64,000 bases of DNA from Ornithinibacillus sp. 4-3 (GTDB lineage Bacteria; Bacillota; Bacilli; Bacillales; Amphibacillaceae): positions 2,948,001 to 3,012,000 of the forward strand of contig NZ_CP162599.1 of assembly GCF_040958695.1 (NCBI RefSeq), in the 5' to 3' direction. The position numbers and the translations under genes are program-made. Within the stretch, counting starts at the first letter, position 1; every line of letters starts with the position of its first letter. Shown in pieces: positions 26,674-35,156 of this stretch. Below the pieces are notes generated by a model. The model was not told the DNA's origin. It worked only from the letters and a program-made list of their open reading frames with translations, and did not search any database.

Positions 26674-27383
26674 TACTTCACATCCCTTCTTTTAAAATCA
26701 GTCATTCCAAGTACATACAATAAGAACCCAAAACCAATTCCTAACAAGACATTTATATAAGAATGTCCCCAATCATTTGATAATGTTGGCCATGTCCAAA
26801 TCAACCAATCAGGTAATCCAGGCGCTGAATATGCTAGTATTACACCGACTACCCCTAGTGTTATTGGAATAGCCTGATTCTTAGAGATAATTGCTATCCA
26901 AAGCTGTAATCCAAGTACTGGCAATGCCGCAAAGAAAGGAAAGAAGCTATATTCCAACAATCGTAAATATGGAATATCCTCTCCTAATCCTAATGTCATT
27001 CCATAGCCAAGTGTAAATAGAAATAGGAGTATAGAAGAAACAAATAATATACAGCTAATCACTGTGAATTTTGATAAATAAACTGCTCGCTTTGATACTG
27101 GCATCGCAACTAACTGCTTCCAAGCATTAGTTTCGTCTTCAATACTAGCAATAAACGAAGTTAAAATGACAATACCTAAGACGATTGCAAGTGTAGTAAA
27201 CGAATTAATATTCAAAATATAGTAAAGCCAGCGATCATCCATTTGCTGGAACAAATAATCTTTTCTTACTCCATAATTGACCATCTGCAAAGCAACTACT
27301 CCAAATGGTCCAATCAGGGATAAGAGCCACATTCCTTTTCTCCTGATTTTCAGAAAATCTGCTTTAATCAATGGAAAAATCAT
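26673..27383 (-). CDS. ABC-2 type permease subunit (first)
   Basis: A 236-residue membrane protein, paralogous to the next permease. It has about six helices, a similar N-terminus (PLIKADFLKIRRKGMWLLSLIGP) and the coupling motif EDETNAWKQLVAMPVSKRAVYLSK. Two unequal permeases and one ATPase is the layout of LanFEG and BcrABC-like exporters. It overlaps the neighbours by a single base on each side (TAATG), so the three genes are translationally coupled. Confidence 0.9.
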   Translation of the reverse strand: MIFPLIKADFLKIRRKGMWLLSLIGPFGVVALQMVNYGVRKDYLFQQMDDRWLYYILNINSFTTLAIVLGIVILTSFIASIEDETNAWKQLVAMPVSKRAVYLSKFTVISCILFVSSILLFLFTLGYGMTLGLGEDIPYLRLLEYSFFPFFAALPVLGLQLWIAIISKNQAIPITLGVVGVILAYSAPGLPDWLIWTWPTLSNDWGHSYINVLLGIGFGFLLYVLGMTDFKRRDVK

Positions 27384-28291
27384 TATGCATGCTCCTCCCT
27401 CGTCATCTCTAAGAAGATATTTTCTAGAGAGCGTTTCTCCTCCTGCACACGATAAATCGAGAAGCCTTGTTGAACAAGGTAACGAACAACAATAGCTAAT
27501 TGCTCATCATCTTCTACTTGTAAAGCAATATTCTCATCTTGTAAATCAGCCTTTTGCCCATTAGCTAGTAAGGCACGCCATGCTCCTTCATTATCATTAA
27601 CTCTTAATTGAATAGAAGCTTGAGCAAATTTGCGCATCTCTTCAATCGAATCCTGGAAAATTAGTTTCCCTTTTGAAACCACTCCAACTCTAGTAGCCAT
27701 CTGGTCAATTTCTGACAGTAAATGACTAGATATAACCACTGTCATTCCATATTCTTTTGGCAAACGTTGGATTAATTGTCTCATTTCAATAATTCCAGAT
27801 GGATCCAGCCCATTTGTAGGCTCATCCAATATTAGTAATTTCGGCTGATGAAGCATAGCAGCAGCAATACCTAATCGTTGCTTCATCCCTAAAGAGAAGC
27901 CTTTTACTTTCTTATTGCCAGCTTCTTGTAGGCGAACTAGCTTTAATACTTCATTAATTCTTTCCTTTGGTACACGCAAAATTTTACGGCTAGCTTCTAA
28001 ATTTTCTCTAGCTGTTAAATGTGGATAATAGGATGGGTTTTCTACTAATGATCCCACATTTTTCAGAATACCTATTCGATTGCTTTTCATATCTTCTCCA
28101 AATAAATGTACAGAACCAGACGTCGGTTTCATTAATCCAAGTAACATACGAATTGTCGTAGTTTTACCTGCTCCGTTTGGCCCTAAAAAACCATAGATTT
28201 CACCTCTTGGTATTTTCATTTCTAAATTTTTCACTGCTTGTTCTTTTCCAAAGCTTTTCGTTAAACGTTTTGTTTCAACGATATATTCCAT
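27383..28291 (-). CDS. ABC-2 exporter ATP-binding protein (BcrA/LanF type)
   Basis: A protein of 302 residues from the ATG at 28291, with AGAGGTG 6 bp upstream (a GTG at 28300 is in frame). Walker A GPNGAGKTTTIRML is near residue 38, the signature FSLGMKQRLGIAAAML near 133, Walker B LLILDEPTNGLDP near 152, and the H-loop ISSHLLSEIDQ near 186. The C-terminal about 90 residues are a regulatory extension typical of BcrA-like ATPases. It heads the three-gene exporter operon. Confidence 0.94.
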   Translation of the reverse strand: MEYIVETKRLTKSFGKEQAVKNLEMKIPRGEIYGFLGPNGAGKTTTIRMLLGLMKPTSGSVHLFGEDMKSNRIGILKNVGSLVENPSYYPHLTARENLEASRKILRVPKERINEVLKLVRLQEAGNKKVKGFSLGMKQRLGIAAAMLHQPKLLILDEPTNGLDPSGIIEMRQLIQRLPKEYGMTVVISSHLLSEIDQMATRVGVVSKGKLIFQDSIEEMRKFAQASIQLRVNDNEGAWRALLANGQKADLQDENIALQVEDDEQLAIVVRYLVQQGFSIYRVQEEKRSLENIFLEMTREEHA

Positions 28292-28346
28292 CTTTATCAC
28301 CTCTATATTCTAAGATAGAGGTCTAAGGTTAAAAGGAAGGGTATAC

Positions 28347-28368
28347 TTTGTTTAAAGTTTGTTTAAAT
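28347..28368 (-). promoter_or_regulatory. Tandem 11-bp repeat, likely regulator binding site of the exporter operon
   Basis: TTTGTTTAAAG (28347-28357) is followed directly by TTTGTTTAAAT (28358-28368). Two direct repeats at one helical turn are the usual site of an OmpR-family dimer. It lies about 60 bp upstream of the ATPase start, ahead of a weak -10 (TAGAAT on the minus strand). Confidence 0.6.
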
Positions 28369-28393
28369 CCATTAATGAACTCTAGAAAACAAG

Positions 28394-28438
28394 CAAAAAA
28401 ATCGACTGATTCAAGGCAAAGCTCAAACCAGTCGATTT
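28394..28438 (-). terminator. Terminator of the thiamine operon
   Basis: AAATCGACTG (28399-28408) and CAGTCGATTT (28429-28438) form a perfect stem, and seven T follow on the minus strand. Confidence 0.88.
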
Positions 28439-28444
28439 ACTTTA

Positions 28445-29128
28445 TTATTTTGTTAATACTTTTACCGGCCACATGGAGAGGTTTTCTGCCATGTCCCAGA
28501 ACATATATTCAAAGTAGCTTGTTTTTACAAAGATTCCTTCTAGCTTTTTAAGCTCATGTTCTGGCTTATCTTTCGCATGTTCGTTGATTAGATCAATACA
28601 ATCCTCCGCAAGACTTGTAAATTCATCAGAAGCATATGTTTTCACCCAATCTCCATATAATTCATGCGTGGTAGCTCCTGGCCATGTTGCTAAATTTTTC
28701 CCAATCCAGTTATAGCTCCATGCACATGCCAAAACTGCCGCTATCGTATTCTCCACTCCACCAAGCTGTGCTTGACTAAGCATATAGCTTGTGTAAGAAG
28801 TCATGGTCGCAGAAGGTTCTGTTGCTTCTAGCTCTTCCTTGGTAATACCAAATTTTTCTGCATATTGACGATGTAAATCCATTTCAAAATTCATTGTTCC
28901 GTGAAGTAGATTTGCGAAAATCGTCATTGTTTTTAGGTCATTAGCCTTTGTACTACCAATCGCAAATACACGGGAATACTCAATAAGGTACACATAATCC
29001 TGCTTCATATAATGAACAAACTTTTCCTTATCAAGTGTTCCTTCGCCAATTCCCTTTACAAATGGATGCTCTAAATAACTATTCCAGACTGGTTCTACAG
29101 CATTAAACAGACGCTCGCTAAATAACAT
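28445..29128 (-). CDS. tenA: Aminopyrimidine aminohydrolase / thiaminase II
   Basis: A 227-residue TenA protein that salvages the pyrimidine of degraded thiamine by hydrolysing aminomethyl- to hydroxymethyl-pyrimidine. It has the alpha-helical fold start (FSERLFNAVEPVWNSYLEHPFVKGI), the YSRVFAIGSTKA stretch, the catalytic cysteine in VLACAWSYNWIG and the closing FVKTSYFEYMFWDMAE with its glutamate and tyrosine. It is the last gene of the TPP-riboswitch operon and ends 6 bp before the hairpin that terminates the operon. Confidence 0.95.
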   Translation of the reverse strand: MLFSERLFNAVEPVWNSYLEHPFVKGIGEGTLDKEKFVHYMKQDYVYLIEYSRVFAIGSTKANDLKTMTIFANLLHGTMNFEMDLHRQYAEKFGITKEELEATEPSATMTSYTSYMLSQAQLGGVENTIAAVLACAWSYNWIGKNLATWPGATTHELYGDWVKTYASDEFTSLAEDCIDLINEHAKDKPEHELKKLEGIFVKTSYFEYMFWDMAENLSMWPVKVLTK

Positions 29129-29143
29129 GATATCTCTTCCCCC

Positions 29144-29758
29144 TTATAGCTTACTTACAGTTTTATAAATATCTGCTGATTTTGTAATAACGGAGATAAT
29201 AGCAACACCATCAGCTCCTGCTTCGATTACTTGATGGGCATTCTCTGTATTAATTCCACCAATTCCTACAATAGGTAAATCAGGATGCTTATTCCGTAAA
29301 TAAGCTATCCATTCTGTTCCAACAGCCGCTTTGGCATCTTCTTTTGAGGTTGTTGCAAATACTGGCCCAGCACCAACATAATCAGCTAAATGAACAGGAC
29401 TGCTCTTTAATTCCGCTTCATTGGAAATAGATAAGCCGATTAATAGATTAGGGAATTGAGCACGTAAGCTAGCAAGATTTTCATCATCCTGTCCCACATG
29501 AATCCCATCCACATCAAGTACAGTAGCAAGTTCTATATCATCATTGATAAAAAATGGAATGTTAGCATGATGACAAAGTGCTCGTAGCTTTTTCCCCAGC
29601 GTTATTTTCTCTTCTCCACTTAAAGAGCCTTTTCCTTTCTCTCGAAATTGAAATGCGGTAATACCAGCTTCAATTGCTTCCTGTAAAATAATCACTGGAT
29701 CACAATCACAATTCTGACTCCCCATAATAAAATATTTTCGTAAATAATGATGCTGCAT
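29144..29758 (-). CDS. thiE: Thiamine-phosphate synthase
   Basis: A 204-residue TIM-barrel enzyme joining HMP pyrophosphate and HET phosphate into thiamine monophosphate. Motifs seen: AGITAFQFREKGKG, pyrophosphate-binding NDDIELATVLDVDGIHVGQDD, ADYVGAGPVFATTSKEDA, and GIGGINTENAHQVIEAGADGVAIIS. It lies 15 bp after thiM in the operon. Length and motifs are normal for the family. Confidence 0.96.
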   Translation of the reverse strand: MQHHYLRKYFIMGSQNCDCDPVIILQEAIEAGITAFQFREKGKGSLSGEEKITLGKKLRALCHHANIPFFINDDIELATVLDVDGIHVGQDDENLASLRAQFPNLLIGLSISNEAELKSSPVHLADYVGAGPVFATTSKEDAKAAVGTEWIAYLRNKHPDLPIVGIGGINTENAHQVIEAGADGVAIISVITKSADIYKTVSKL

Positions 29759-29773
29759 AAATTACTTCACTCC

Positions 29774-30520
29774 TTATTTTCCAAGCTCATCGATAAAGGC
29801 AGGAAGGAATGTACCTGTGCCTTTTACATCGCTTCTTTGAGCAGCTTTTTCAGCAGCTAAGCCATAAAACTGAACTGCTTTATATGCTGCATCTAGTTTT
29901 TCTGCTTGAGCTGTTAAACAAGCAGTGATAATAGAACCAAGCAAACAGCCTGCACCTGTGATTCTTGTGAGATACTCATGACCAGTGCTATTTTCTTTTA
30001 ATTTTCCGTTATGATAAATCATATCAATTTCTCCAGTTACAACAGCTAAAGTATTGTATTTTTCTGCAACCAATTGAGCAATCTCTGCTAATTTGGAGCT
30101 ATTATTACCAATAGCATCTACACCTTTTGTCTCCCATTCAATAGCTACTAAATGTGCCATTTCCCCAGCATTACCTTTAATGGCAGTAAAAGAAATCTCC
30201 TCTAATAGGATCTGAATGATTTGCTTTCGAAAATGTGAAGCACCAACACCTACAGGGTCAAGTACAACTGGAATTCCTCTTTCATTTGCAGTTTGTCCAG
30301 CAATAATCATCGCCTTCAAATCCTTCTCTGCCATCGCGCCAATATTAATCAGTACTCCCTTTGCAATCCCAACGATATTGCGTATTTCCGATGGTTCTTT
30401 TGCCATGATAGGAGATCCCCCAAAGGAAAGTAATCCATTTGCTGTAAAATTCATTACCACTTGATTTGTTAAATGATGAATCAACGGCCGCTCTTTTCTA
30501 ACTTGTTCAATCAGATTCAT
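29774..30520 (-). CDS. thiM: Hydroxyethylthiazole kinase
   Basis: A 248-residue ribokinase-fold enzyme that phosphorylates the thiazole moiety in thiamine salvage. Motifs: PLIHHLTNQVVMNFTANGLL at the start, PVVLDPVGVGASHFR, IKGNAGEM, and the ATP-site TRITGAGCLLGSI with the anion hole and catalytic cysteine. The ATG overlaps the thiD stop by 4 bp. Confidence 0.96.
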   Translation of the reverse strand: MNLIEQVRKERPLIHHLTNQVVMNFTANGLLSFGGSPIMAKEPSEIRNIVGIAKGVLINIGAMAEKDLKAMIIAGQTANERGIPVVLDPVGVGASHFRKQIIQILLEEISFTAIKGNAGEMAHLVAIEWETKGVDAIGNNSSKLAEIAQLVAEKYNTLAVVTGEIDMIYHNGKLKENSTGHEYLTRITGAGCLLGSIITACLTAQAEKLDAAYKAVQFYGLAAEKAAQRSDVKGTGTFLPAFIDELGK

Positions 30521-31323
30521 GAGTAAATACTTTCCTTTCTAGTAGCAAAATGATTGGTAGGTCCATTTCCTGCACCTAGATTAAATGAATGCCTAATGGC
30601 CTCTGTCACATAATGCTTACTTTTTTCAACCGCTTCTAATAAAGAAAATCCATGACTTAAATAAGCGGTAATGGCTGCAGAATATGTACATCCTGTTCCA
30701 TGTGTATTTACTGTATCAATCCGTTTTTCGGTAAAGGTATGCATTTCTTTTCCATCATAGAGAAAGTCAACTGCGTCTCCCGAAAGATGTCCACCTTTCA
30801 CAAGTGCTGCTCCTGCTCCATATTCATAAACAATTTTCATTGCTGCTGTTTGCATTTCTTCAATATTTTCGATCTTTTCCCCAGTTAAAAATTCTGCTTC
30901 TGGAATATTTGGCGTAATGATTGTACAAAGTGGCACAAGCTTATCCCGTAAATAAATTCGCGCATCTTCATTGATTAGCGTATCTCCACTTGTAGCAACC
31001 ATCACAGGATCAATCACGAAGGGAAGATTCCTATCCTTAATTTTCGTATAAATAATATCCATCATATCGATATTGGCAATCATTCCTGTTTTAAACGCAT
31101 TTACTGGCATATCAGAAAAAACAGAGTCTAACTGATCAGCAATCATCTCAAGTGGAAGATGATGAATGTTTTGAACACCTGTTGTATTCTGCGCAACAAC
31201 AGATGTAATAATAGACATCCCATAGCTTTGTAATTCTTGAAATGTTTTTAAATCTGCTTGAATTCCTGCTCCACCTGAAGGATCTGTACCTGCAATCGTT
31301 AAAGAACAAGCTACTTTTTTCAT
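30517..31323 (-). CDS. thiD: Hydroxymethylpyrimidine/phosphomethylpyrimidine kinase
   Basis: A protein of 268 residues from the ATG at 31323; an in-frame TTG at 31332 is less likely, since AAAGGGG lies 9 bp before the ATG. It phosphorylates HMP twice to the pyrophosphate. Motifs: SLTIAGTDPSGGAGIQADLKTF, SVVAQNTTGVQ, VIDPVMVATSGD, and THGTGCTYSAAITAYLSHG. It follows thiW by about 20 bp in the operon. Confidence 0.96.
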   Translation of the reverse strand: MKKVACSLTIAGTDPSGGAGIQADLKTFQELQSYGMSIITSVVAQNTTGVQNIHHLPLEMIADQLDSVFSDMPVNAFKTGMIANIDMMDIIYTKIKDRNLPFVIDPVMVATSGDTLINEDARIYLRDKLVPLCTIITPNIPEAEFLTGEKIENIEEMQTAAMKIVYEYGAGAALVKGGHLSGDAVDFLYDGKEMHTFTEKRIDTVNTHGTGCTYSAAITAYLSHGFSLLEAVEKSKHYVTEAIRHSFNLGAGNGPTNHFATRKESIYS

Positions 31324-31342
31324 TCTAAGCAACCCCTTTTTA

Positions 31343-31834
31343 CTAATTTTTTATTTGGATAAACTTCTCATGTTTAATACGAACAACGATAAATAAGGCA
31401 ATCCCTGCTCCGGCAATGCTACTTACAAGGAAAGGTGGGATAAAGAATAGTGCACCAAATGAAGTGCCCATCACAATTTTTGCAAAAGGTACAGAGAATA
31501 GCGCACCAATAACCCCGCTTCCAATCACTTCTCCGATAGCAGCAAAATATTTCTTACCTAGCTTTTGATATAAGTAGCCTGCTAAAAATGCGCCAATCAT
31601 TCCTCCTGGAAATGCGAGTAATGAGCCTAGTCCTAGCATGTTTCTTAATAAACCAATAATAAATGCAATCACAACAGCTGGACCAGGGCCAAGTACTACA
31701 GCAGCAATAACATTTACTGCATGCTGAACTGGATAAGCTTTAGCGATACCTGCAGGAAACCAAATAAGGTGTGATCCTAACACACCAATAGCGATTAGCA
31801 ATGCCATTGTCGTAAGTAATCTTGTTCGATTCAT
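31343..31834 (-). CDS. thiW: ThiW thiazole transporter S-component
   Basis: A 163-residue ECF-type substrate-binding membrane subunit with about five helices. ThiW proteins are found only in TPP-riboswitch operons, next to thiM, and are thought to import hydroxyethylthiazole using the shared ECF energising module. Seen here: GSHLIWFPAGIAKAYPVQHAVNVIAAVVLGPG and LGLGSLLAFPGGMIGAFLAGYLY. It is the first gene after the riboswitch. AAAGGAGG precedes the ATG. Confidence 0.93.
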   Translation of the reverse strand: MNRTRLLTTMALLIAIGVLGSHLIWFPAGIAKAYPVQHAVNVIAAVVLGPGPAVVIAFIIGLLRNMLGLGSLLAFPGGMIGAFLAGYLYQKLGKKYFAAIGEVIGSGVIGALFSVPFAKIVMGTSFGALFFIPPFLVSSIAGAGIALFIVVRIKHEKFIQIKN

Positions 31835-31883
31835 TATTACTTCCTCCTTTAAATATCTTGGAAGAAAGTCGTCTTATAAATAT

Positions 31884-31916
31884 TAAAAACCAGGTTCAGA
31901 GCATAGCTGAACCTGG
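31884..31916 (-). terminator. Expression-platform terminator of the TPP riboswitch
   Basis: CCAGGTTCAG (31890-31899) pairs with CTGAACCTGG (31907-31916), and a T-run follows on the minus strand. The GAACCTG in the stem repeats the conserved aptamer segment, fitting mutually exclusive pairing. Confidence 0.9.
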
Positions 31917-31949
31917 CCGTCGTAGTTAAATGGACAATTAAATTATTCG

Positions 31950-32046
31950 ACTACTTCCCTCCGCTAGTATGAACTAGATCAGGTTCACAAGAGTTAGAAA
32001 TGTTTACATTTCCTCTCAGCTCAATAAATAGAGCACCCCTAGTAGT
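31950..32046 (-). promoter_or_regulatory. TPP riboswitch (THI element)
   Basis: On the minus strand the conserved segments appear in order: AGGGGTGCTC, CTGAGA, TGAACCTGATC, and AGCGGAGGGAAGTAGT. The outer stem pairs ACTACT with AGTAGT (32041-32046 with 31950-31955). Thiamine pyrophosphate binding is expected to favour the terminator between it and thiW, repressing the operon. Confidence 0.97.
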
Positions 32047-32068
32047 GTGACTATTAAATTCTTCATTC

Positions 32069-32097
32069 AGTATATCAGAAAATTTAAATTTTGTCTT
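32069..32097 (-). promoter_or_regulatory. Sigma-A promoter of the thiamine operon
   Basis: On the minus strand AAGACA (32092-32097) and TATACT (32069-32074) have a 17-bp spacer. The start point would fall about 16 nt before the riboswitch. Confidence 0.65.
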
Positions 32098-32105
32098 GAT
32101 TCTGA

Positions 32106-33422
32106 TTATTGTAATTCTACTTTCGTTCCTTTATTTAAAATACTTTCATGATCAATGTATTCATAAATATCATCTTTAATTAAATCAGTAAATTCTTGTA
32201 ATTCCTCTAAAGTTAATTCTTCTATCCCTTTATCCTGGTCCTCACAATAAATAACAATCCGACCAACTACCCCATGAGCATCTCTAAATGGCATACCTGC
32301 TTTCACTAAGTAATCTGCAAGCTCTGTTGCATTTAAAAATCCTTTTTTCACTGCTTGACGCATATTTTCCTTATTTACCTTTAATGTACGAATCATTTCT
32401 GACATAATCGTTAAGGACGCAATCGTTGTATCTACCGCATAGAAGAAGGACTCTTTCTCTTCCTGCATGTCTTTATTGTAAGTAAGTGGAATTCCCTTAT
32501 AAACAGAGAAGATAGAGAATAAAGCACCATATACTTTCCCTGTTTTCCCACGAATTAGTTCTGCAGCATCTGCATTTTTCTTCTGTGGCATAATACTACT
32601 TCCAGTTGCATAAGCATCATCAATTTCCACAAATTTAAACTCTTGGCTACACCAAATAATTAATTCTTCACTTAATCGGCTTAGATGCATCATAATAATG
32701 GAAAATGCTGAGGTTAATTCTAAAATATAATCACGCTCAGCAACGCCATCCATGAAATTATCTACAGGTTTATCAAAACCAAGTTCCTTTGTCGTAATCG
32801 TACGATCAATTAGATGAGTCGTTCCAGCTAAAGCACCTGATCCTAATGGATTTTCATTTAATAATTCCAATGCATTTTGCACACGCTTTTGATCGCGGTC
32901 AAACATTTGATAATAAGCAAGTAAATGATATTTAAAAGTAACGATTTGTGCACGCTGTAGATGTGTATAGCCTGGCATGATATATGGATTTGCTTCTGCT
33001 TTTTCTTTTAATACAGCCTTGAAATGATCTAAAATATCAATAATTTCTCGGGCTTGCTTTCTTGCATACATTCTCGTATCTACAGCTGTTTGGTCGTTTC
33101 GGCTACGTGCTGTATGTAATTTCTTACCCACATCTCCAATACGCTCAATCAGATTCATTTCCACAAAGCTATGGATGTCCTCGTAATTTCCTTCTATTGG
33201 TAATTTACCATTTTCTATATCTGCTAAGATTGATTGTAGACCAGCCCGAATTTGCTCGCCTTCTTCTTTCGTAATAATGCCACATTCTGCAAGCATTTTT
33301 GCATGTGCTAAACTCCCCGTAATATCCTCCACATAGATGCGTTGATCTAATTCTAGAGAACTATTAAACTCCTCCATTAAACGACTGCCTTCATTTCTAA
33401 AACGAGCACCCCATAAATTCAT
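32106..33422 (-). CDS. argH: Argininosuccinate lyase
   Basis: A 438-residue enzyme of the fumarase/aspartase superfamily that cleaves argininosuccinate to arginine and fumarate. Motifs: MNLWGARFRNEGSRLMEEFNSSL at the start, HTARSRNDQTAVDTRMY, and the signature GSSIMPQKKNADAAELIRGK with the catalytic serine. It is about 20 residues shorter than most ArgH at the C-terminus. There is no argG beside it. It lies downstream of rocD on the same strand, behind a terminator-like hairpin, with only about 50 bp for its own promoter. Coupling of arginine synthesis with ornithine breakdown here is unusual. Confidence 0.94.
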   Translation of the reverse strand: MNLWGARFRNEGSRLMEEFNSSLELDQRIYVEDITGSLAHAKMLAECGIITKEEGEQIRAGLQSILADIENGKLPIEGNYEDIHSFVEMNLIERIGDVGKKLHTARSRNDQTAVDTRMYARKQAREIIDILDHFKAVLKEKAEANPYIMPGYTHLQRAQIVTFKYHLLAYYQMFDRDQKRVQNALELLNENPLGSGALAGTTHLIDRTITTKELGFDKPVDNFMDGVAERDYILELTSAFSIIMMHLSRLSEELIIWCSQEFKFVEIDDAYATGSSIMPQKKNADAAELIRGKTGKVYGALFSIFSVYKGIPLTYNKDMQEEKESFFYAVDTTIASLTIMSEMIRTLKVNKENMRQAVKKGFLNATELADYLVKAGMPFRDAHGVVGRIVIYCEDQDKGIEELTLEELQEFTDLIKDDIYEYIDHESILNKGTKVELQ

Positions 33423-33470
33423 TGATTTCCCTCCAGTTTATCTGATTTGAATCATCTTCTATTTCTAATT

Positions 33471-33512
33471 GGAAAAACGAACAAAGTCAGTCATTGATTT
33501 GTTCGTTTTTCT
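33471..33512. terminator. Terminator between rocD and argH
   Basis: GAAAAACGAACAAA (33472-33485) and TTTGTTCGTTTTTC (33498-33511) form a perfect 14-bp stem with T-rich 3' arms in both directions. Confidence 0.85.
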
Positions 33513-33546
33513 ATTCTAGCATATTTATTTTTATATTTTAGAAATT

Positions 33547-34737
33547 TTAATTAAATAATCCTTTGATTTTTTCAATTGCCCAATCAAGGTCTTCTTTCTC
33601 AATTACTAGAGGAGGAGCAAAACGAATTACCGTATCATGTGTTTCTTTACATAATAATCCTGCTTCTTTTAGCTTCTCACAGTATGGGCGAGCATCTTCA
33701 TCTAATTCAACACCAATGAATAGTCCGCGTCCACGTACATCTTTAATGGATGGATGATCAATTTTCTTCAGCTCTGCTAGGAAATACTCTCCTAGCTCTA
33801 AAGAACGCTCACATAAATTTTCTTCCTCTAATACTTCTAGAGCAGCAATAGATACTGCACATGCTAATGGGTTTCCACCAAATGTAGATCCGTGGGAACC
33901 AGGGTTAAATACACCTAGAATATCATCATTAGCTGCTACACAAGAGATTGGGAATACACCACCACCAAGTGCTTTACCTAAAATATACATATCTGGCTCG
34001 AAGCCTTCCCATTCTGTTGCAAACATTTTACCAGTACGCCCTAATCCTGCTTGGATCTCGTCTGAGATGTATAACACATTATGCTCTTTACATAATTCAT
34101 AAGCTTTTTTAAGATAGCCAGCTGGTGGAATATTAATTCCTGCTTCTCCTTGAATTGGTTCAGCAATAAATGCAACTGTATTTGGTGTGATTGCCTTTTC
34201 TAATGCTTCAATCTCACCATATGGAACTGTCTTAATCCCTGGAAGCATTGGACCAAATCCACGCTTGTACTCTGCTTCTGAAGAAAGGGATACTGCAGCC
34301 ATTGTGCGACCATGGAAGTTACCATCACAACCGATAATTTCTGCTTTATTTTCTTCTACACCTTTTACTTCATAACCCCAACGACGAGCTGTTTTAATAG
34401 CTGTTTCAACTGCTTCAGCTCCTGTATTCATTGGTAAGGACATGTTTTTATTTGTTAGTTTACTAACTTTTTCATACCATGGTCCAAGCTGGTCATTATG
34501 GAACGCACGCGAAGTTAATGTTACACGATCTGCTTGATCAATTAATGCTTGAACAATCTTTGGATGACGATGTCCCTGATTCACTGCAGAGTATGCAGCA
34601 AGCATATCTAAATAACGATTGCCTTCTGGATCTACTACCCAAGCACCTTCTGCTTCTGAAATAACGATTGGTAGTGGGTTATAATTACGTGCCCCATATT
34701 TATCTGTTTGTGCAATAACTTCTGTTGATTTAGTCAT
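33547..34737 (-). CDS. rocD: Ornithine aminotransferase
   Basis: A 396-residue PLP enzyme of aminotransferase class III, converting ornithine to glutamate semialdehyde. Motifs: [47 protein letters not shown], the PLP-aspartate region [18 protein letters not shown] and the Schiff-base lysine in [13 protein letters not shown]. The [15 protein letters not shown] block fits RocD rather than ArgD. AGGAGG precedes the ATG. It is near rocA and a RocR-like regulator, so it should be part of arginine/ornithine catabolism. Confidence 0.95.
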   Translation of the reverse strand: MTKSTEVIAQTDKYGARNYNPLPIVISEAEGAWVVDPEGNRYLDMLAAYSAVNQGHRHPKIVQALIDQADRVTLTSRAFHNDQLGPWYEKVSKLTNKNMSLPMNTGAEAVETAIKTARRWGYEVKGVEENKAEIIGCDGNFHGRTMAAVSLSSEAEYKRGFGPMLPGIKTVPYGEIEALEKAITPNTVAFIAEPIQGEAGINIPPAGYLKKAYELCKEHNVLYISDEIQAGLGRTGKMFATEWEGFEPDMYILGKALGGGVFPISCVAANDDILGVFNPGSHGSTFGGNPLACAVSIAALEVLEEENLCERSLELGEYFLAELKKIDHPSIKDVRGRGLFIGVELDEDARPYCEKLKEAGLLCKETHDTVIRFAPPLVIEKEDLDWAIEKIKGLFN

Positions 34738-35156
34738 TTTATTTCCTCCTCATCATTTACAGTGATACATTTATTCTTTCATAAAGATCTCGCTGATTAA
34801 CTTCATGTGCAATCAGCGAGCTTTTTTATTGCATAGGAAAGTATAAAATTTTCCTAAGGTTGGTTCTTGCTCGGAGCTAGCGTTGTCTAGCTCCGAGCGC
34901 CAAAAACTTAAGAGCTAACGCGAGCCATCCTACAATAAGTCAACATCGGTTTTGCTTTATAAGGAAGCCCGACTAAAACCAGGCTAAGGCCTAACGTCGG
35001 ATACCGCTAAAGGGGCATGTTTCCTTTATCTCGGTTGTGACACTCCAATCTCTACGTTTTTCGACGTACAGGACGTACTAGTGCAGGACGCCCGAGCTCG
35101 TGACGTCACGTTTTTAGCCTGTAAGGGCGCGACTTGCGCTTTTCGTTCTCAGCAAA
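34738..35156. repeat. GC-rich, highly structured intergenic repeat between rocD and rocA
   Basis: This 419-bp gap has base composition far above its neighbours from about 34860 to 35150. It holds a perfect 12-bp hairpin with GCTCGGAGCTAG (34869-34880) and CTAGCTCCGAGC (34887-34898). A longer nested structure follows near 34960-35030, where AAGGAA pairs with TTCCTT and CCGAC with GTCGG. The core around TCTAGCTCC resembles the dispersed intergenic repeats I know from Bacillus-type genomes. A separate hairpin, CTCGCTGATT (34789-34798) with AATCAGCGAG (34811-34820), is followed by a T-run on the plus strand. No protein gene is seen in the gap. Confidence 0.6.

Noticed and set aside
34789..34827. 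Terminator for a leftward rocA transcript
   Set aside because: The good T-tract is on the plus strand, not downstream on the minus strand; kept only as a hairpin in the gap description.
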